Source: Collinsella tanakaei (GTDB taxonomy: Bacteria; Actinomycetota; Coriobacteriia; Coriobacteriales; Coriobacteriaceae). Taken from it: a stretch of DNA of 64,000 nucleotides. The notes beneath the pieces were generated by a model. That model was not told the DNA's origin, made no database searches, and saw nothing but the letters and a program-made list of their open reading frames with translations. Of the stretch, positions 46,379 to 54,382 are shown piece after piece. Position 1 is the stretch's first letter. The number at the start of each line of letters is the position of its first letter. The stretch covers positions 1-64,000 of the forward strand of contig NZ_JADYTL010000004.1 of NCBI RefSeq assembly GCF_021531055.1, read 5' to 3'. The position numbers and the translations under genes are program-made.

Positions 46379-47887
46379 GTGACGGATGTGCCAAGAAGCC
46401 AGAAGAGTGCTGGAGGAGCGGGATCGACGACTCAACTGAGGGAACCCGTGGCGCTTCATCCGAAAACTCAAGGAGGTTTACGAGGCAGTTGTCGCAATCG
46501 AGCGGGTGTATCTGCGACGGAGGCGCGCGAACAAAGGGGGCGATTCCATCCGGATCGTGCTGGCTCGGGTGGAGGTGACACCGCCAGTGGATCCGCTCAA
46601 GCCCAGCGCGCAGCGAACTCGCGCCTTCGTGGCGGCGTGCTCGCGGCTCTGGCGCTTATCGTTGGATTATTGTGCGTGGCATATCCTATGGTGAGCGATA
46701 TGCTGAGCCAGAAGGAATACGGCTATGTCGTTGATGCGCAGGCCGAAACCGTCTTAGCAACCGACGAAGAAGACCTCTCAGCCGAGCGCGAGCTCGCGAT
46801 CGAGTACAACGAAAAGCTGCTGGGAAGCCGCACGATCATCACCGACCCGTTCGACCCCGATCAGGAACAGGTGACCGACGAGGAGTACGAGCGCGTGCTC
46901 AACCTCGGCGGGGATGGTGTGATGGCCACGATCACCATCCCTAAGATCCATGTGGAGCTGCCGGTCTACCACGGAACGTCCGACGAGGCGCTCCAAAAGG
47001 GTGTGGGACACCTGCAGGAGACGTCTGTTCCTATCGGCGGCGAGTCCACGCACTGCGTGCTGTCCGGTCATACCGGCCTGCCGTCCTCCAAGATCTTCGA
47101 CAATCTGGATCAGCTCGAGGTGGGCGACTACTTTATCATCACCGTGCTCGGCGAGGACCACGCCTACCGCGTGACCTCGACGGAGGTCGTGCTACCCGAC
47201 GAGACTGAATCGCTCGTCATCCAGCCCGGCGAGGACCTGGTGACGCTTGTGACCTGCACGCCCTATGGCGTGAACACGCACCGCCTGCTCGTGCATGCCG
47301 AGCGCTGCGAGGTGCCGGACGAGTGGCTGGAGAAGGGCGACGACGAGACCTTCCCGGCCGGCTACAGCGATCCTCCCGACAAGGCCCTGCTGCCGAGCGT
47401 GCTGCTCGGCCTGTTGCTCGCGGCTCTCATCATCGGCGGTTATGTGGGCGTGACGCGCTGGCGCAAGGCGCATGCTGCCCGTGCGTCGCAAAGTCCCAAA
47501 GGGGGCCAGGAGATAATCGGGACACGGCCGACGAGCTCCGTGCATCCAATCCAGCGGCCTATCGGTGCTGTCCCGCATGGGGCGCAGCAGCCCGTCCGTT
47601 CTGCCTCGCGGACGACCGGGGCTCCCGGCGTCTCTGGCGGCGCTCAAGGGGTCAGGCCGGTGACGGGTCGTGCACGGCAGCCGTATGCCGGTGGTACGGC
47701 TGGTGTGCAGCCGGTGCGTCCTGTCCGCCACAAGACGACGAATGCGGGTTCGCGACACAGCGCCGCTCCCGTGCGCAAGCTGGGGCTTCATGCCGCTCCG
47801 CCCAATGCCGCCGGTCGTTCGAACCGCTCGCCTAAGACGGGCGGCGTGCAAGGAGGGAGGCACTTCCGTGCGAAGGGCGACCGATAA
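46379..47887 (+). CDS. Class C sortase 1, with long C-terminal tail
   Basis: Transpeptidase that polymerises LPXTG pilins. The core has an N-terminal membrane segment (about 85-105), the catalytic His231 in VLSGHTGL, Cys293 in LVTCTPYGVNTHR and the following Arg, and a second membrane helix (LLPSVLLGLLLAALIIGGYVGV) typical of class C. Unusually, about 130 residues rich in Gly, Pro, Arg and Thr follow the last helix, and a 31-bp R4 repeat (47493-47523) encodes part of it. The start is uncertain: GTG at 46379 has GGAAGG upstream, GTG at 46448 is an alternative, and the first 80 residues look unlike sortase. Overlaps the next gene by 20 bp. Confidence 0.8.
   Translation: MTDVPRSQKSAGGAGSTTQLREPVALHPKTQGGLRGSCRNRAGVSATEAREQRGRFHPDRAGSGGGDTASGSAQAQRAANSRLRGGVLAALALIVGLLCVAYPMVSDMLSQKEYGYVVDAQAETVLATDEEDLSAERELAIEYNEKLLGSRTIITDPFDPDQEQVTDEEYERVLNLGGDGVMATITIPKIHVELPVYHGTSDEALQKGVGHLQETSVPIGGESTHCVLSGHTGLPSSKIFDNLDQLEVGDYFIITVLGEDHAYRVTSTEVVLPDETESLVIQPGEDLVTLVTCTPYGVNTHRLLVHAERCEVPDEWLEKGDDETFPAGYSDPPDKALLPSVLLGLLLAALIIGGYVGVTRWRKAHAARASQSPKGGQEIIGTRPTSSVHPIQRPIGAVPHGAQQPVRSASRTTGAPGVSGGAQGVRPVTGRARQPYAGGTAGVQPVRPVRHKTTNAGSRHSAAPVRKLGLHAAPPNAAGRSNRSPKTGGVQGGRHFRAKGDR
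47493..47523. repeat. R4 31-bp repeat inside the sortase 1 gene
   Basis: GTCCCAAAGGGGGCCAGGAG with following ATAATCGGGAC. Same length and nearly the same sequence as 26125-26155. It is translated as SPKGGQEIIGT at the start of the cytoplasmic tail. Confidence 0.7.
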
Positions 47888-48842
47888 CCGTGCACGCGGT
47901 GGGCGCGCGTCGCTGATCGTCGGGCTCGTGATGCTTGCGGTCGGCATAGGCCTGTTCGCGTATCCGACCGTCTCGGCGATCCGGGCCCAGATGGAGACCG
48001 ACGATGCGCTGGCGTCCATGCGCGAGGAGGATGCGGATGCCGATGCCGCGTCGGACGAAACGGCGTCGGACACGACCTCGGGTGGCGAGGGCGTGGCGGA
48101 TGTAGGACACGCGACGGATGCCGAAAAGGCGGCCGATACCACCTATCAGCAGCTCAAAACCTACAACGAGCAGGTCCGCGAGGGTGAGGGCGACGCGATC
48201 AACGACCCGTTCGCCTTCGATGACGATTCGCTTGCCGAGTTGGGGCTGCCCAACGGCATCGTCGGCTCGCTCGATATCCCGGCGATGGGTGTGACGCTGC
48301 CGCTGTACCTCGGATCTTCCTTCGACCATATGGCGCAGGGCGCCACCGTCGTCGCCGGTACGTCCATGCCGCTCGGCGAGACGGATTCCAACGTGGTCAT
48401 CGCTGCCCACCGCGGCGTGTGGCAGGGCCTTACGATGTTCCGCGACATCGAGAAGCTCGAGGAGGGCGACACGCTCACGCTGACGACGCCGTGGGACACG
48501 CTGGTCTATCGCGTGACGGGGTTCGAGGTGATTTTGCCCGACGATACCGACGCGGTGGCGATCCAGCCGGGACGCGACATGGTGACGCTTTTGACCTGCC
48601 ATCCGTACGGGCAAAACGCGCATCGTCTGCTCGTGTACTGCGAGCGCGTCGATGATGCGGAAGGGGAGTCGTCCACGGGCTCGATCGTCCAGGACATCGT
48701 GACCCAGCTGACGCCCGACCTGGAAAGTACCTCGCCGCTGCTCACGATCGAGGGCGTGCTCAAGCTGGCTGGCCTCGGCATCCTCGTGGCGCTCGGCCTG
48801 TATCTTATCGTGGACACGATCCGCCGCCGCCGCAGAAGATAG
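47868..48842 (+). CDS. Class C sortase 2
   Basis: A 324-residue sortase. Membrane segment about 15-38 (ASLIVGLVMLAVGIGLFAYPTV), an acidic linker (DADADAASDETASDTTSGG), then the sortase barrel with GSLDIPAMGVTLPLYLG, catalytic VIAAHRGV and Cys244 in LLTCHPYGQNAHR, and a C-terminal membrane helix. The GTG start at 47868 is set by AAGGAGGGAGG and overlaps sortase 1 by 20 bp, so the two are translationally coupled. One sortase may polymerise the shaft and the other add the tip or anchor the pilus, but which does which cannot be read from sequence. Confidence 0.88.
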   Translation: MRRATDNRARGGRASLIVGLVMLAVGIGLFAYPTVSAIRAQMETDDALASMREEDADADAASDETASDTTSGGEGVADVGHATDAEKAADTTYQQLKTYNEQVREGEGDAINDPFAFDDDSLAELGLPNGIVGSLDIPAMGVTLPLYLGSSFDHMAQGATVVAGTSMPLGETDSNVVIAAHRGVWQGLTMFRDIEKLEEGDTLTLTTPWDTLVYRVTGFEVILPDDTDAVAIQPGRDMVTLLTCHPYGQNAHRLLVYCERVDDAEGESSTGSIVQDIVTQLTPDLESTSPLLTIEGVLKLAGLGILVALGLYLIVDTIRRRRRR

Positions 48843-48854
48843 CGATCCCCCGGT

Positions 48855-48922
48855 CCGTAGAAAAACCCCGGGGGTTATTTTGCATGGCTCCGTGCAAAAT
48901 AACCCCTGGGGTTTTTCTACGG
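48855..48922. repeat. R2 palindrome pair
   Basis: GTAGAAAAACCCCGGGGGTT and its inverse (CCCCTGGGG variant) around TGGCTCCG. It starts 13 bp after the sortase 2 stop and may also serve as its terminator. Confidence 0.85.
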
Positions 48923-49046
48923 GCGGGGGAAGCCGTGCGTTCACGGGTCGTTGAGGGCACAAGACGCGCGATGCTGCGCGGTGTCTACATCCTGTGGTGG
49001 CGCGAGCTGCGAAAAAGGTGGTCGCCGCAGCGAATGGTGGTATCAA

Positions 49047-49121
49047 TCTACTATATGTAGTGTTACCGTTTACAGAAACGTACAACATATTGACATCCCC
49101 ATATAGTCATCTTGCTAGAAT
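49047..49121 (+). promoter_or_regulatory. nrdJ promoter with possible NrdR boxes
   Basis: TTGACA (49090-49095) and TAGAAT (49116-49121, preceded by TGC) are separated by 20 bp. ACTATATGTAGT (49050-49061) resembles an NrdR box, and CCCATATAGTC near 49099 between -35 and -10 is a weaker second one. Spacing of the boxes is not the classical about 31 bp, so NrdR control is only suggested. Confidence 0.4.
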
Positions 49122-49221
49122 CAAAACCGCCGGCAGGAATGCGCCGGCAAGATTCTGTCTACACGGGATGCGACGCTGTCATAGGTCCGAAACGCGTGTT
49201 CAAGAGAATGAGGGATCGAAT

Positions 49222-52200
49222 ATGCTTGCCACGATCGATGAGTTGATCCGCCGACGCTTCACCGCCGAGCTCGATATGCCCGAAAACGCCGGAAAGACCG
49301 TATACGATCTGTTCACATGGGCAAAACGAGACGTGCATCTGACTGACTACAAGACCGGCAAGGTGCTGTGCGACATGCACGACCTGGAGTTCCCCGAGCA
49401 CTATTCGCAAAACGCCGTGGACATCATCGCCTCCAAGTACTTCCGTCGCGCCGGCGTGCCCGGGACGGGTCATGAGACCTCGATGCGCCAGGTCGCGCAC
49501 CGCATGGTCGACTTCTGGGTCGCCGCGCTGATCGAGGAGGGGCTCGTAGAGGAGGGCGAGCAGGCGCAGATCCTGTACGACGAGCTCGTCTACATGATCT
49601 TGGACCAGCGTTTCGCGCCCAACTCCCCGCAGTGGTTCAACACGGGTCTCGAGCGCTCGTACGGCATCAAGGGCGAACCCCAGGGCATGTTCTACGTCGA
49701 CCCGGCAACCGGCGAGGTCGTGGAGTCGGCCGACCAGTACACGCGCACGCAGGCGAGCGCCTGCTTCATCGTGAGCGTCGAGGACAAGCTGCTCGGCGAC
49801 CATTCCATCTCCGACGAGTTCGTGACCGAGACCAAGCTGTTCAAGGGCGGCTCGGGCACCGGTTCCAACTTCTCCGCGCTGCGTGCCGAGGGCGAGCGCC
49901 TGTCGGGCGGCGGCGTGTCTTCCGGCGTCATGAGCTTCCTGCGCGGCTTGGACCGCAACGCCGACGCCATCAAGAGCGGCGGCACCACCCGCCGTGCCGC
50001 CAAGATGGTGTGCCTGGATATCAACCACCCGGATATCGAGAAGTTCATCACCTGGAAGGCGCGCGAGGAGGACAAGGCGCTGGCCCTCATGAAGATGGGC
50101 TACGACGGCGACATCAACGGCGAGGCCTACGCGACCGTCTCGGGCCAGAACTCCAACAACTCCCTGCGTATCGATAACGAGTTCATGCAGAAGGTCGACA
50201 ACCTCGATGCCGATCCGGACGCCACCTACCGCCTGCGCGGTCGCGTGGACCCCTCCAAGGACACCGAGGTGTCGGTCGCCCATATCTGGGACGTGTTCAA
50301 CGAGAGCGCCTGGCGTTGCGCGGATCCCGCGCCGCAGTTCTCCGACACGTTCAACGAGTGGCACACGTGCCCCGGTGGCGAGGACGGTCAGGTGGGAGCT
50401 CCGTACAACCGACTGAACTCGACGAACCCGTGCGGTGAGTACGCGTTCCTCGACGACTCGAGCTGCAACCTGGGCTCCATCAACGTGTACCGCTTCCTCG
50501 ATCCGGCGACCGGCGCCTTCGATGTCGAGGGCTACGAGCATGCGATCGATATCGCGCAGCTGGCGCTCGAGGCCTCGATCGAGTGGGGGCAGTTCCCCAC
50601 GCGTGACATCGCGCGCCGCACCTACCGGTTCCGCGCGACGGGTCTCGGCCTGTCCAACCTGGCGAGCCTGCTCATGGCGAGCGGCGTGCCCTACGATTCG
50701 CCCGAGGCGCGCGCATTGGGCGCTGCGCTCGTGGGAACGCTCACGGGCCGCAGCTACGCGGTGTCGGCCCTCATGGCCGCCAAGGTGGGGCCGTTCGACT
50801 GCTACGAGATCAACAAGGGGCACATGGCGCGCGTGATCCGCAACCACGCCCGCGTGGCGGGCGCGCGCGACGACGCGTACGAGAACCTGACGGTGCAGCC
50901 GCCCGCGGTCGATCTGGGTCTGCTCGAGCAGACGGGCGCATCCGGTTTGGCCGACGCGCTCGTGGATGCGTGGCGCGACGCCGAGCGTTTGGGCGAGGAG
51001 CACGGATACCGCAACGCGCAGGTGAGCGTCATGGCGCCCACGGGAACCATCTCGTTTGCCATGGATTGCGGGGCCACGTCCATCGAGCCGTTCTTCAGCC
51101 ACATGATCTACAAGAAGCTCTCCGGCGGCGGCTTCATGACCATCGCGAATCCCGTGATCGGCGACGCCCTGCGCCACTTGGGTTATGCCGAGGACGAGGT
51201 CGAGGAGATCTTGGCCTACGTGCAGGCGACCGATGACGACGGCATGATCGTCGACGGTAAGATCGAGGGCGCTCCGCATCTGCGCGACGAGGACCTGGCT
51301 GTGTTCGACACCGCCAACGTGTGCGGATCGGGCGAGCGCTACATCGACCCGCGCGGGCACGTGCTCATGGTCGCCGCGATGACGCCGCTCATCTCGGGTG
51401 CCATTTCCAAGACGGTCAACCTGCCGAACTCCGCGACGGTGCAGGACTTCAAGGATGTCATCATGCTCGCGTGGAAGACGGGCTGCAAGGGCATCACCCT
51501 GTACCGCGACGGTTCCAAGAACGCCCAGCCACTCAACAACTCGCTGACCGAGGACGCCGGCGACAAGGACCTGGGCGACCTGTCGTATGCCGCGCTGCTC
51601 GAGTACGCGCGCGGTGCGCAGCAGCAGTTGTCGAGCATGCGCGCCCCGGCGCAGCGCCGCCGCATCATGGGCATCCGCAGCGGCCACACGCATCTGGCGC
51701 AGATCGACGGCGTCAAGATCTACACCACGGTGAACCGCAACGAGGACGGCGAGATCTCGGAGCTGTTCGTGACCACCGACCGCGAGGGCACGACCATCAT
51801 GGGCCTGCTCAACTCGCTGTCCAAGACCATCTCGGTCATGCTGCAGTACGGCATCCCCGCCGAGCGGATCTCCAAGATGCTGCGTGGCCAGATGTACGAG
51901 CCCTACGGCTTCGTGCAGAGCCATCCCTACATCAAGTACGTCAATTCGATTTCGGACCTGATCTCCAAGGTCATCGATATCGAGCTCGGCGACTTCACGC
52001 GCGTGCAGATCAAGCCCGAGGGCTGGGCGCAGGTGGCGGGTGCCGTTCCCGCGCCCGCCGCGGCCGCTCCGGCGGTTGCCGACCCGCTGTTCGACGACGA
52101 GCCCGCGGTGAGCGACGAGGAGTTGAGCCGTCTGACCGCGGCCAAGCAGGACGAGGTACTCGAGGAGACCGGCGCCTTTGACAGCGGGGACGCCTACACC

Positions 52201-52356
52201 ATGGCGTTCGTGAACAAGGCGGTGCACGATACCGCGATTCATGGTGAGCGCCTGTACGACGGCAGCACGTGTCCCAACTGCGGCAGCTCGCGCATGGTGC
52301 AAAACGGCACCTGCAAGGTCTGCATGGACTGCGGCACCACCACTGGCTGCAGCTGA
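49222..52356 (+). CDS. nrdJ: Adenosylcobalamin-dependent ribonucleotide reductase (class II)
   Basis: Reduces ribonucleotides to deoxyribonucleotides for DNA synthesis using B12 as radical source, independent of oxygen. The 1044-residue protein has RFAPNSPQWFNTG, SACFIVSVEDKL, GSGTGSNFSALR, the active-site segment TNPCGEYAFLDDSSCNLGSINV and MAPTGTISF. The C-terminus TCPNCGSS...CKVCMDCGTTTGCS provides redox/zinc cysteines. Length is typical of the large class II type. The ATG at 49222 follows GAGGGATCG; the open frame upstream to 48994 overlaps the promoter and is not coding. Ends in a strong terminator. No cobalamin riboswitch was seen. Confidence 0.95.
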   Translation: MLATIDELIRRRFTAELDMPENAGKTVYDLFTWAKRDVHLTDYKTGKVLCDMHDLEFPEHYSQNAVDIIASKYFRRAGVPGTGHETSMRQVAHRMVDFWVAALIEEGLVEEGEQAQILYDELVYMILDQRFAPNSPQWFNTGLERSYGIKGEPQGMFYVDPATGEVVESADQYTRTQASACFIVSVEDKLLGDHSISDEFVTETKLFKGGSGTGSNFSALRAEGERLSGGGVSSGVMSFLRGLDRNADAIKSGGTTRRAAKMVCLDINHPDIEKFITWKAREEDKALALMKMGYDGDINGEAYATVSGQNSNNSLRIDNEFMQKVDNLDADPDATYRLRGRVDPSKDTEVSVAHIWDVFNESAWRCADPAPQFSDTFNEWHTCPGGEDGQVGAPYNRLNSTNPCGEYAFLDDSSCNLGSINVYRFLDPATGAFDVEGYEHAIDIAQLALEASIEWGQFPTRDIARRTYRFRATGLGLSNLASLLMASGVPYDSPEARALGAALVGTLTGRSYAVSALMAAKVGPFDCYEINKGHMARVIRNHARVAGARDDAYENLTVQPPAVDLGLLEQTGASGLADALVDAWRDAERLGEEHGYRNAQVSVMAPTGTISFAMDCGATSIEPFFSHMIYKKLSGGGFMTIANPVIGDALRHLGYAEDEVEEILAYVQATDDDGMIVDGKIEGAPHLRDEDLAVFDTANVCGSGERYIDPRGHVLMVAAMTPLISGAISKTVNLPNSATVQDFKDVIMLAWKTGCKGITLYRDGSKNAQPLNNSLTEDAGDKDLGDLSYAALLEYARGAQQQLSSMRAPAQRRRIMGIRSGHTHLAQIDGVKIYTTVNRNEDGEISELFVTTDREGTTIMGLLNSLSKTISVMLQYGIPAERISKMLRGQMYEPYGFVQSHPYIKYVNSISDLISKVIDIELGDFTRVQIKPEGWAQVAGAVPAPAAAAPAVADPLFDDEPAVSDEELSRLTAAKQDEVLEETGAFDSGDAYTMAFVNKAVHDTAIHGERLYDGSTCPNCGSSRMVQNGTCKVCMDCGTTTGCS

Positions 52357-52376
52357 TAGGGCTTTTGCAGCCTGAC

Positions 52377-52448
52377 CGGCCCGGCGCGGTTCCCGATCTT
52401 GACGCTCGTTTCGTCGCGTCGATTTCGGGTGCCGCGCCGGGCCGTTTT
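52377..52448 (+). terminator. Terminator of nrdJ
   Basis: 13-bp CGGCCCGGCGCGG / CCGCGCCGGGCCG stem with an inner imperfect stem, then TTTT. Confidence 0.8.
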
Positions 52449-52474
52449 CATTCCCACTCGGAAGAGGGCGCCGA

Positions 52475-52501
52475 GCCCCATGGCGGGGTCCGCCATGGGG
52501 C
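52475..52501 (-). terminator. Hairpin after the MBL hydrolase gene
   Basis: Perfect 12-bp arms GCCCCATGGCGG / CCGCCATGGGGC around GGT, 8 bp past the minus-strand stop. No U-run. Confidence 0.55.
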
Positions 52502-52508
52502 GTTGTCG

Positions 52509-53162
52509 TTAGAGCTTGAGGACGACTTCGATATCGGGGTTCACGAGCTCGGCGAACGCGTGCGGATCGTCCATGGAGCCCACGATGGAGCCGTAATGGG
52601 TGGGGATGACGATGCGCGGCTGGATCGTGTTGATGAAGCCCGCGGCCTGGTGCGGGTCCATGGTATAGGTGCCGCCGATGGGGATGAGCGCGATATCGCA
52701 GGAAACCTGCAGGGTATCGGGGTTGGGGTCGGTGTCGCCCGCAACGTAGATGCGCGTGCCGTCGACGGTGACGATGTAGCCGATCCAGGCGTTGTCGTGC
52801 GGGTGGAAGCCGAGGCGCTCGGGCTCGACGTTGTAGGCGGGAACGGCCTCGACGGAGATGTCGGCAAGCTCGATGCGCTCACCCGCCCGCATGAGGTGGA
52901 CGGCGGCGCATGCGGCCTTGGGAGCCTCGTCTTCCATGGTCGCCGGCACGACGAGCTCGGTGGCGTCCTTGGCCACGCGCGCGATGTCCTCGGGCGAGAA
53001 GTGGTCGTAGTGGGCGTGCGTCACGAGGACATAGTCGGCATCGTGCGGCTCGGTGTCGACCTTGAACGGGTCGAAGTAGATGACGGTGCCCGCTTCGCTC
53101 TGGATGCGGATGCAGCTGTGCACGAGTACGTCGATATGGTCGAGGTTGAAGGTGTTCGCCAT
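52509..53162 (-). CDS. Metallo-beta-lactamase-fold hydrolase (UPF0173-like)
   Basis: A 217-residue compact MBL-fold protein with the metal motif THAHYDHFS (about residue 47), a later Asp in YVAGDTDPNPD and His in IPTHYGSIVG. Length and the early HXHXDH position match the UPF0173/UlaG-like group of uncharacterised metal-dependent hydrolases; the substrate is unknown. The start at 53162 has AAAGGAC upstream, so the large upstream frame that runs into the next gene is a shadow. It stands 120 bp from sdpI on the same strand. Confidence 0.8.
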   Translation of the reverse strand: MANTFNLDHIDVLVHSCIRIQSEAGTVIYFDPFKVDTEPHDADYVLVTHAHYDHFSPEDIARVAKDATELVVPATMEDEAPKAACAAVHLMRAGERIELADISVEAVPAYNVEPERLGFHPHDNAWIGYIVTVDGTRIYVAGDTDPNPDTLQVSCDIALIPIGGTYTMDPHQAAGFINTIQPRIVIPTHYGSIVGSMDDPHAFAELVNPDIEVVLKL

Positions 53163-53281
53163 GGTCATCGGTCCTTTCTGGACGAAGGGTCGAGCAACGA
53201 CGCTCGTACACCATGGTACCCATTCCTTCGCGAGGTCAGCCGGCGGGCAGTGTCCCTTTGAGTTGCGCGCATCCCCGACGG

Positions 53282-53968
53282 CTACTCGATGGGCGCGAGC
53301 TTTTTCCAGATGACGTAGGAATACACGCCGGCGATGGCGGTCACGCCGAGGATCGCCACGAGCATGATCGCGAACGACACCTCGGGCGCCGTCAGGGCGA
53401 TGAACGCCGAGACGAGGGTCGCGATGCCGGCGACGATGAACAGCGGGCCCGACATGCGATGGGTGCGCCGCCAGACCTCCTCGTTGGCGATCGTCCACGG
53501 CGTGCGGATGCCGAAGGTGTAGTTGGGCTTGACGCGCGGCAGGTAGTTGCCGAGTCCGATGAGCAGAAGCCCGAGGAAGCCGAGAACGAACGCGCTCACC
53601 GGACTCTTCTCGCTCGAGAGAAGCCCCCATGCGGTGAGCGGTCCCATCCAGGTCATGCCGACCATGAAGATGACGAGCGCTGCGGAAAACGTCCGATAGA
53701 TGCCGGCGAAGCGGTCGAAGTTGCGCCCCTTGGGGTCGATGCGCGGGATGACGAGGAAGAGCGCGAACATCGCAAGCGGCAGGGCCGCCAAGACGATCTG
53801 GCTCTCCTTGCTGCTCCATTTGTCGATTTCCCCCGTGATGCCCCAATGGCTGGGGAGCTGGTCGGGCATGGCGGGCAGCAGGCAGAGGAATGCCGCGAGG
53901 TTGCCGACCGCGATGAGCGCGATGGCGATCCAGACGGCGCGCTCGCCCGCCGAAAGGTTGCGTTTCAT
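53282..53968 (-). CDS. sdpI: SdpI-family membrane protein
   Basis: A 228-residue membrane protein with about six helices: an N-terminal DUF1648-like pair (AIALIAVGNLAAFLCLLPAMPDQLPSHWGITGEID) and a C-terminal SdpI domain (LLIGLGNYLPRVKPNYTFGIRTPWTIANEEVWRRTHR). In Bacillus subtilis SdpI gives immunity to the SdpC toxin and sequesters its repressor SdpR. The ArsR-type gene directly upstream (2 bp gap) mirrors sdpRI, but no SdpC-like toxin is present. AAGGAG precedes the start at 53968. Confidence 0.85.
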   Translation of the reverse strand: MKRNLSAGERAVWIAIALIAVGNLAAFLCLLPAMPDQLPSHWGITGEIDKWSSKESQIVLAALPLAMFALFLVIPRIDPKGRNFDRFAGIYRTFSAALVIFMVGMTWMGPLTAWGLLSSEKSPVSAFVLGFLGLLLIGLGNYLPRVKPNYTFGIRTPWTIANEEVWRRTHRMSGPLFIVAGIATLVSAFIALTAPEVSFAIMLVAILGVTAIAGVYSYVIWKKLAPIE

Positions 53969-53970
53969 GG

Positions 53971-54237
53971 TCAGTTCTCCTTGTCCGTGATGTTGTAGAA
54001 CCACGCGATGATGTCCTGTAGAACCGTCGTCTCGAGGCTGTACACGATGTTGCGGCCGTGGCGCTCGGAGCTGACGAGGCCCGCCTCGCGCAGCACGTCC
54101 AGGTGGTGCGAGAGGGTCGCCTTGGTCATGTCGAAATGCTCGCCGAGCTCGCCGGCCGTGAGGTCGCCCGAGCCCAGCAGTTCGAGGATCTTGCGCCGCG
54201 TGGGGTCGGAGAGTGCCTTGAATCCGTCACCTGTCAT
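53971..54237 (-). CDS. sdpR: ArsR-family repressor (SdpR-like)
   Basis: An 88-residue winged-helix repressor: FKALSDPTRRKILELLGSGDLTAGELGEHFDMTKATLSHHLDVLREAGLVSSERHGRNIVYSL. No metal-binding cysteines, which fits SdpR rather than a metal sensor. It is followed by sdpI with only 2 bp between, and a 26-bp palindrome sits just upstream at 54270-54295, so autoregulation is likely. GAGGAGG precedes the ATG. Confidence 0.88.
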   Translation of the reverse strand: MTGDGFKALSDPTRRKILELLGSGDLTAGELGEHFDMTKATLSHHLDVLREAGLVSSERHGRNIVYSLETTVLQDIIAWFYNITDKEN

Positions 54238-54269
54238 CGTGTCCTCCTCTCGCCGTGCAGTATACCCCT

Positions 54270-54295
54270 AATAGTTCGATAAGTATCTAACTATT
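54270..54295. promoter_or_regulatory. Candidate SdpR operator
   Basis: A 26-bp palindrome AATAGTT-C-GATA-AG-TATC-T-AACTATT with one mismatched pair, centred between the divergent sdpR and aldo/keto reductase genes. TATACT (complement of 54259-54264) is a likely -10 for sdpR. Confidence 0.65.
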
Positions 54296-54382
54296 TTGGA
54301 AAGGTCCGCTTGCCTACGGGCGATGTCGACTGATACGCTGGAACGGTGCCATGTAGGCGGTTATACGTTGTCAGGAGGAACC

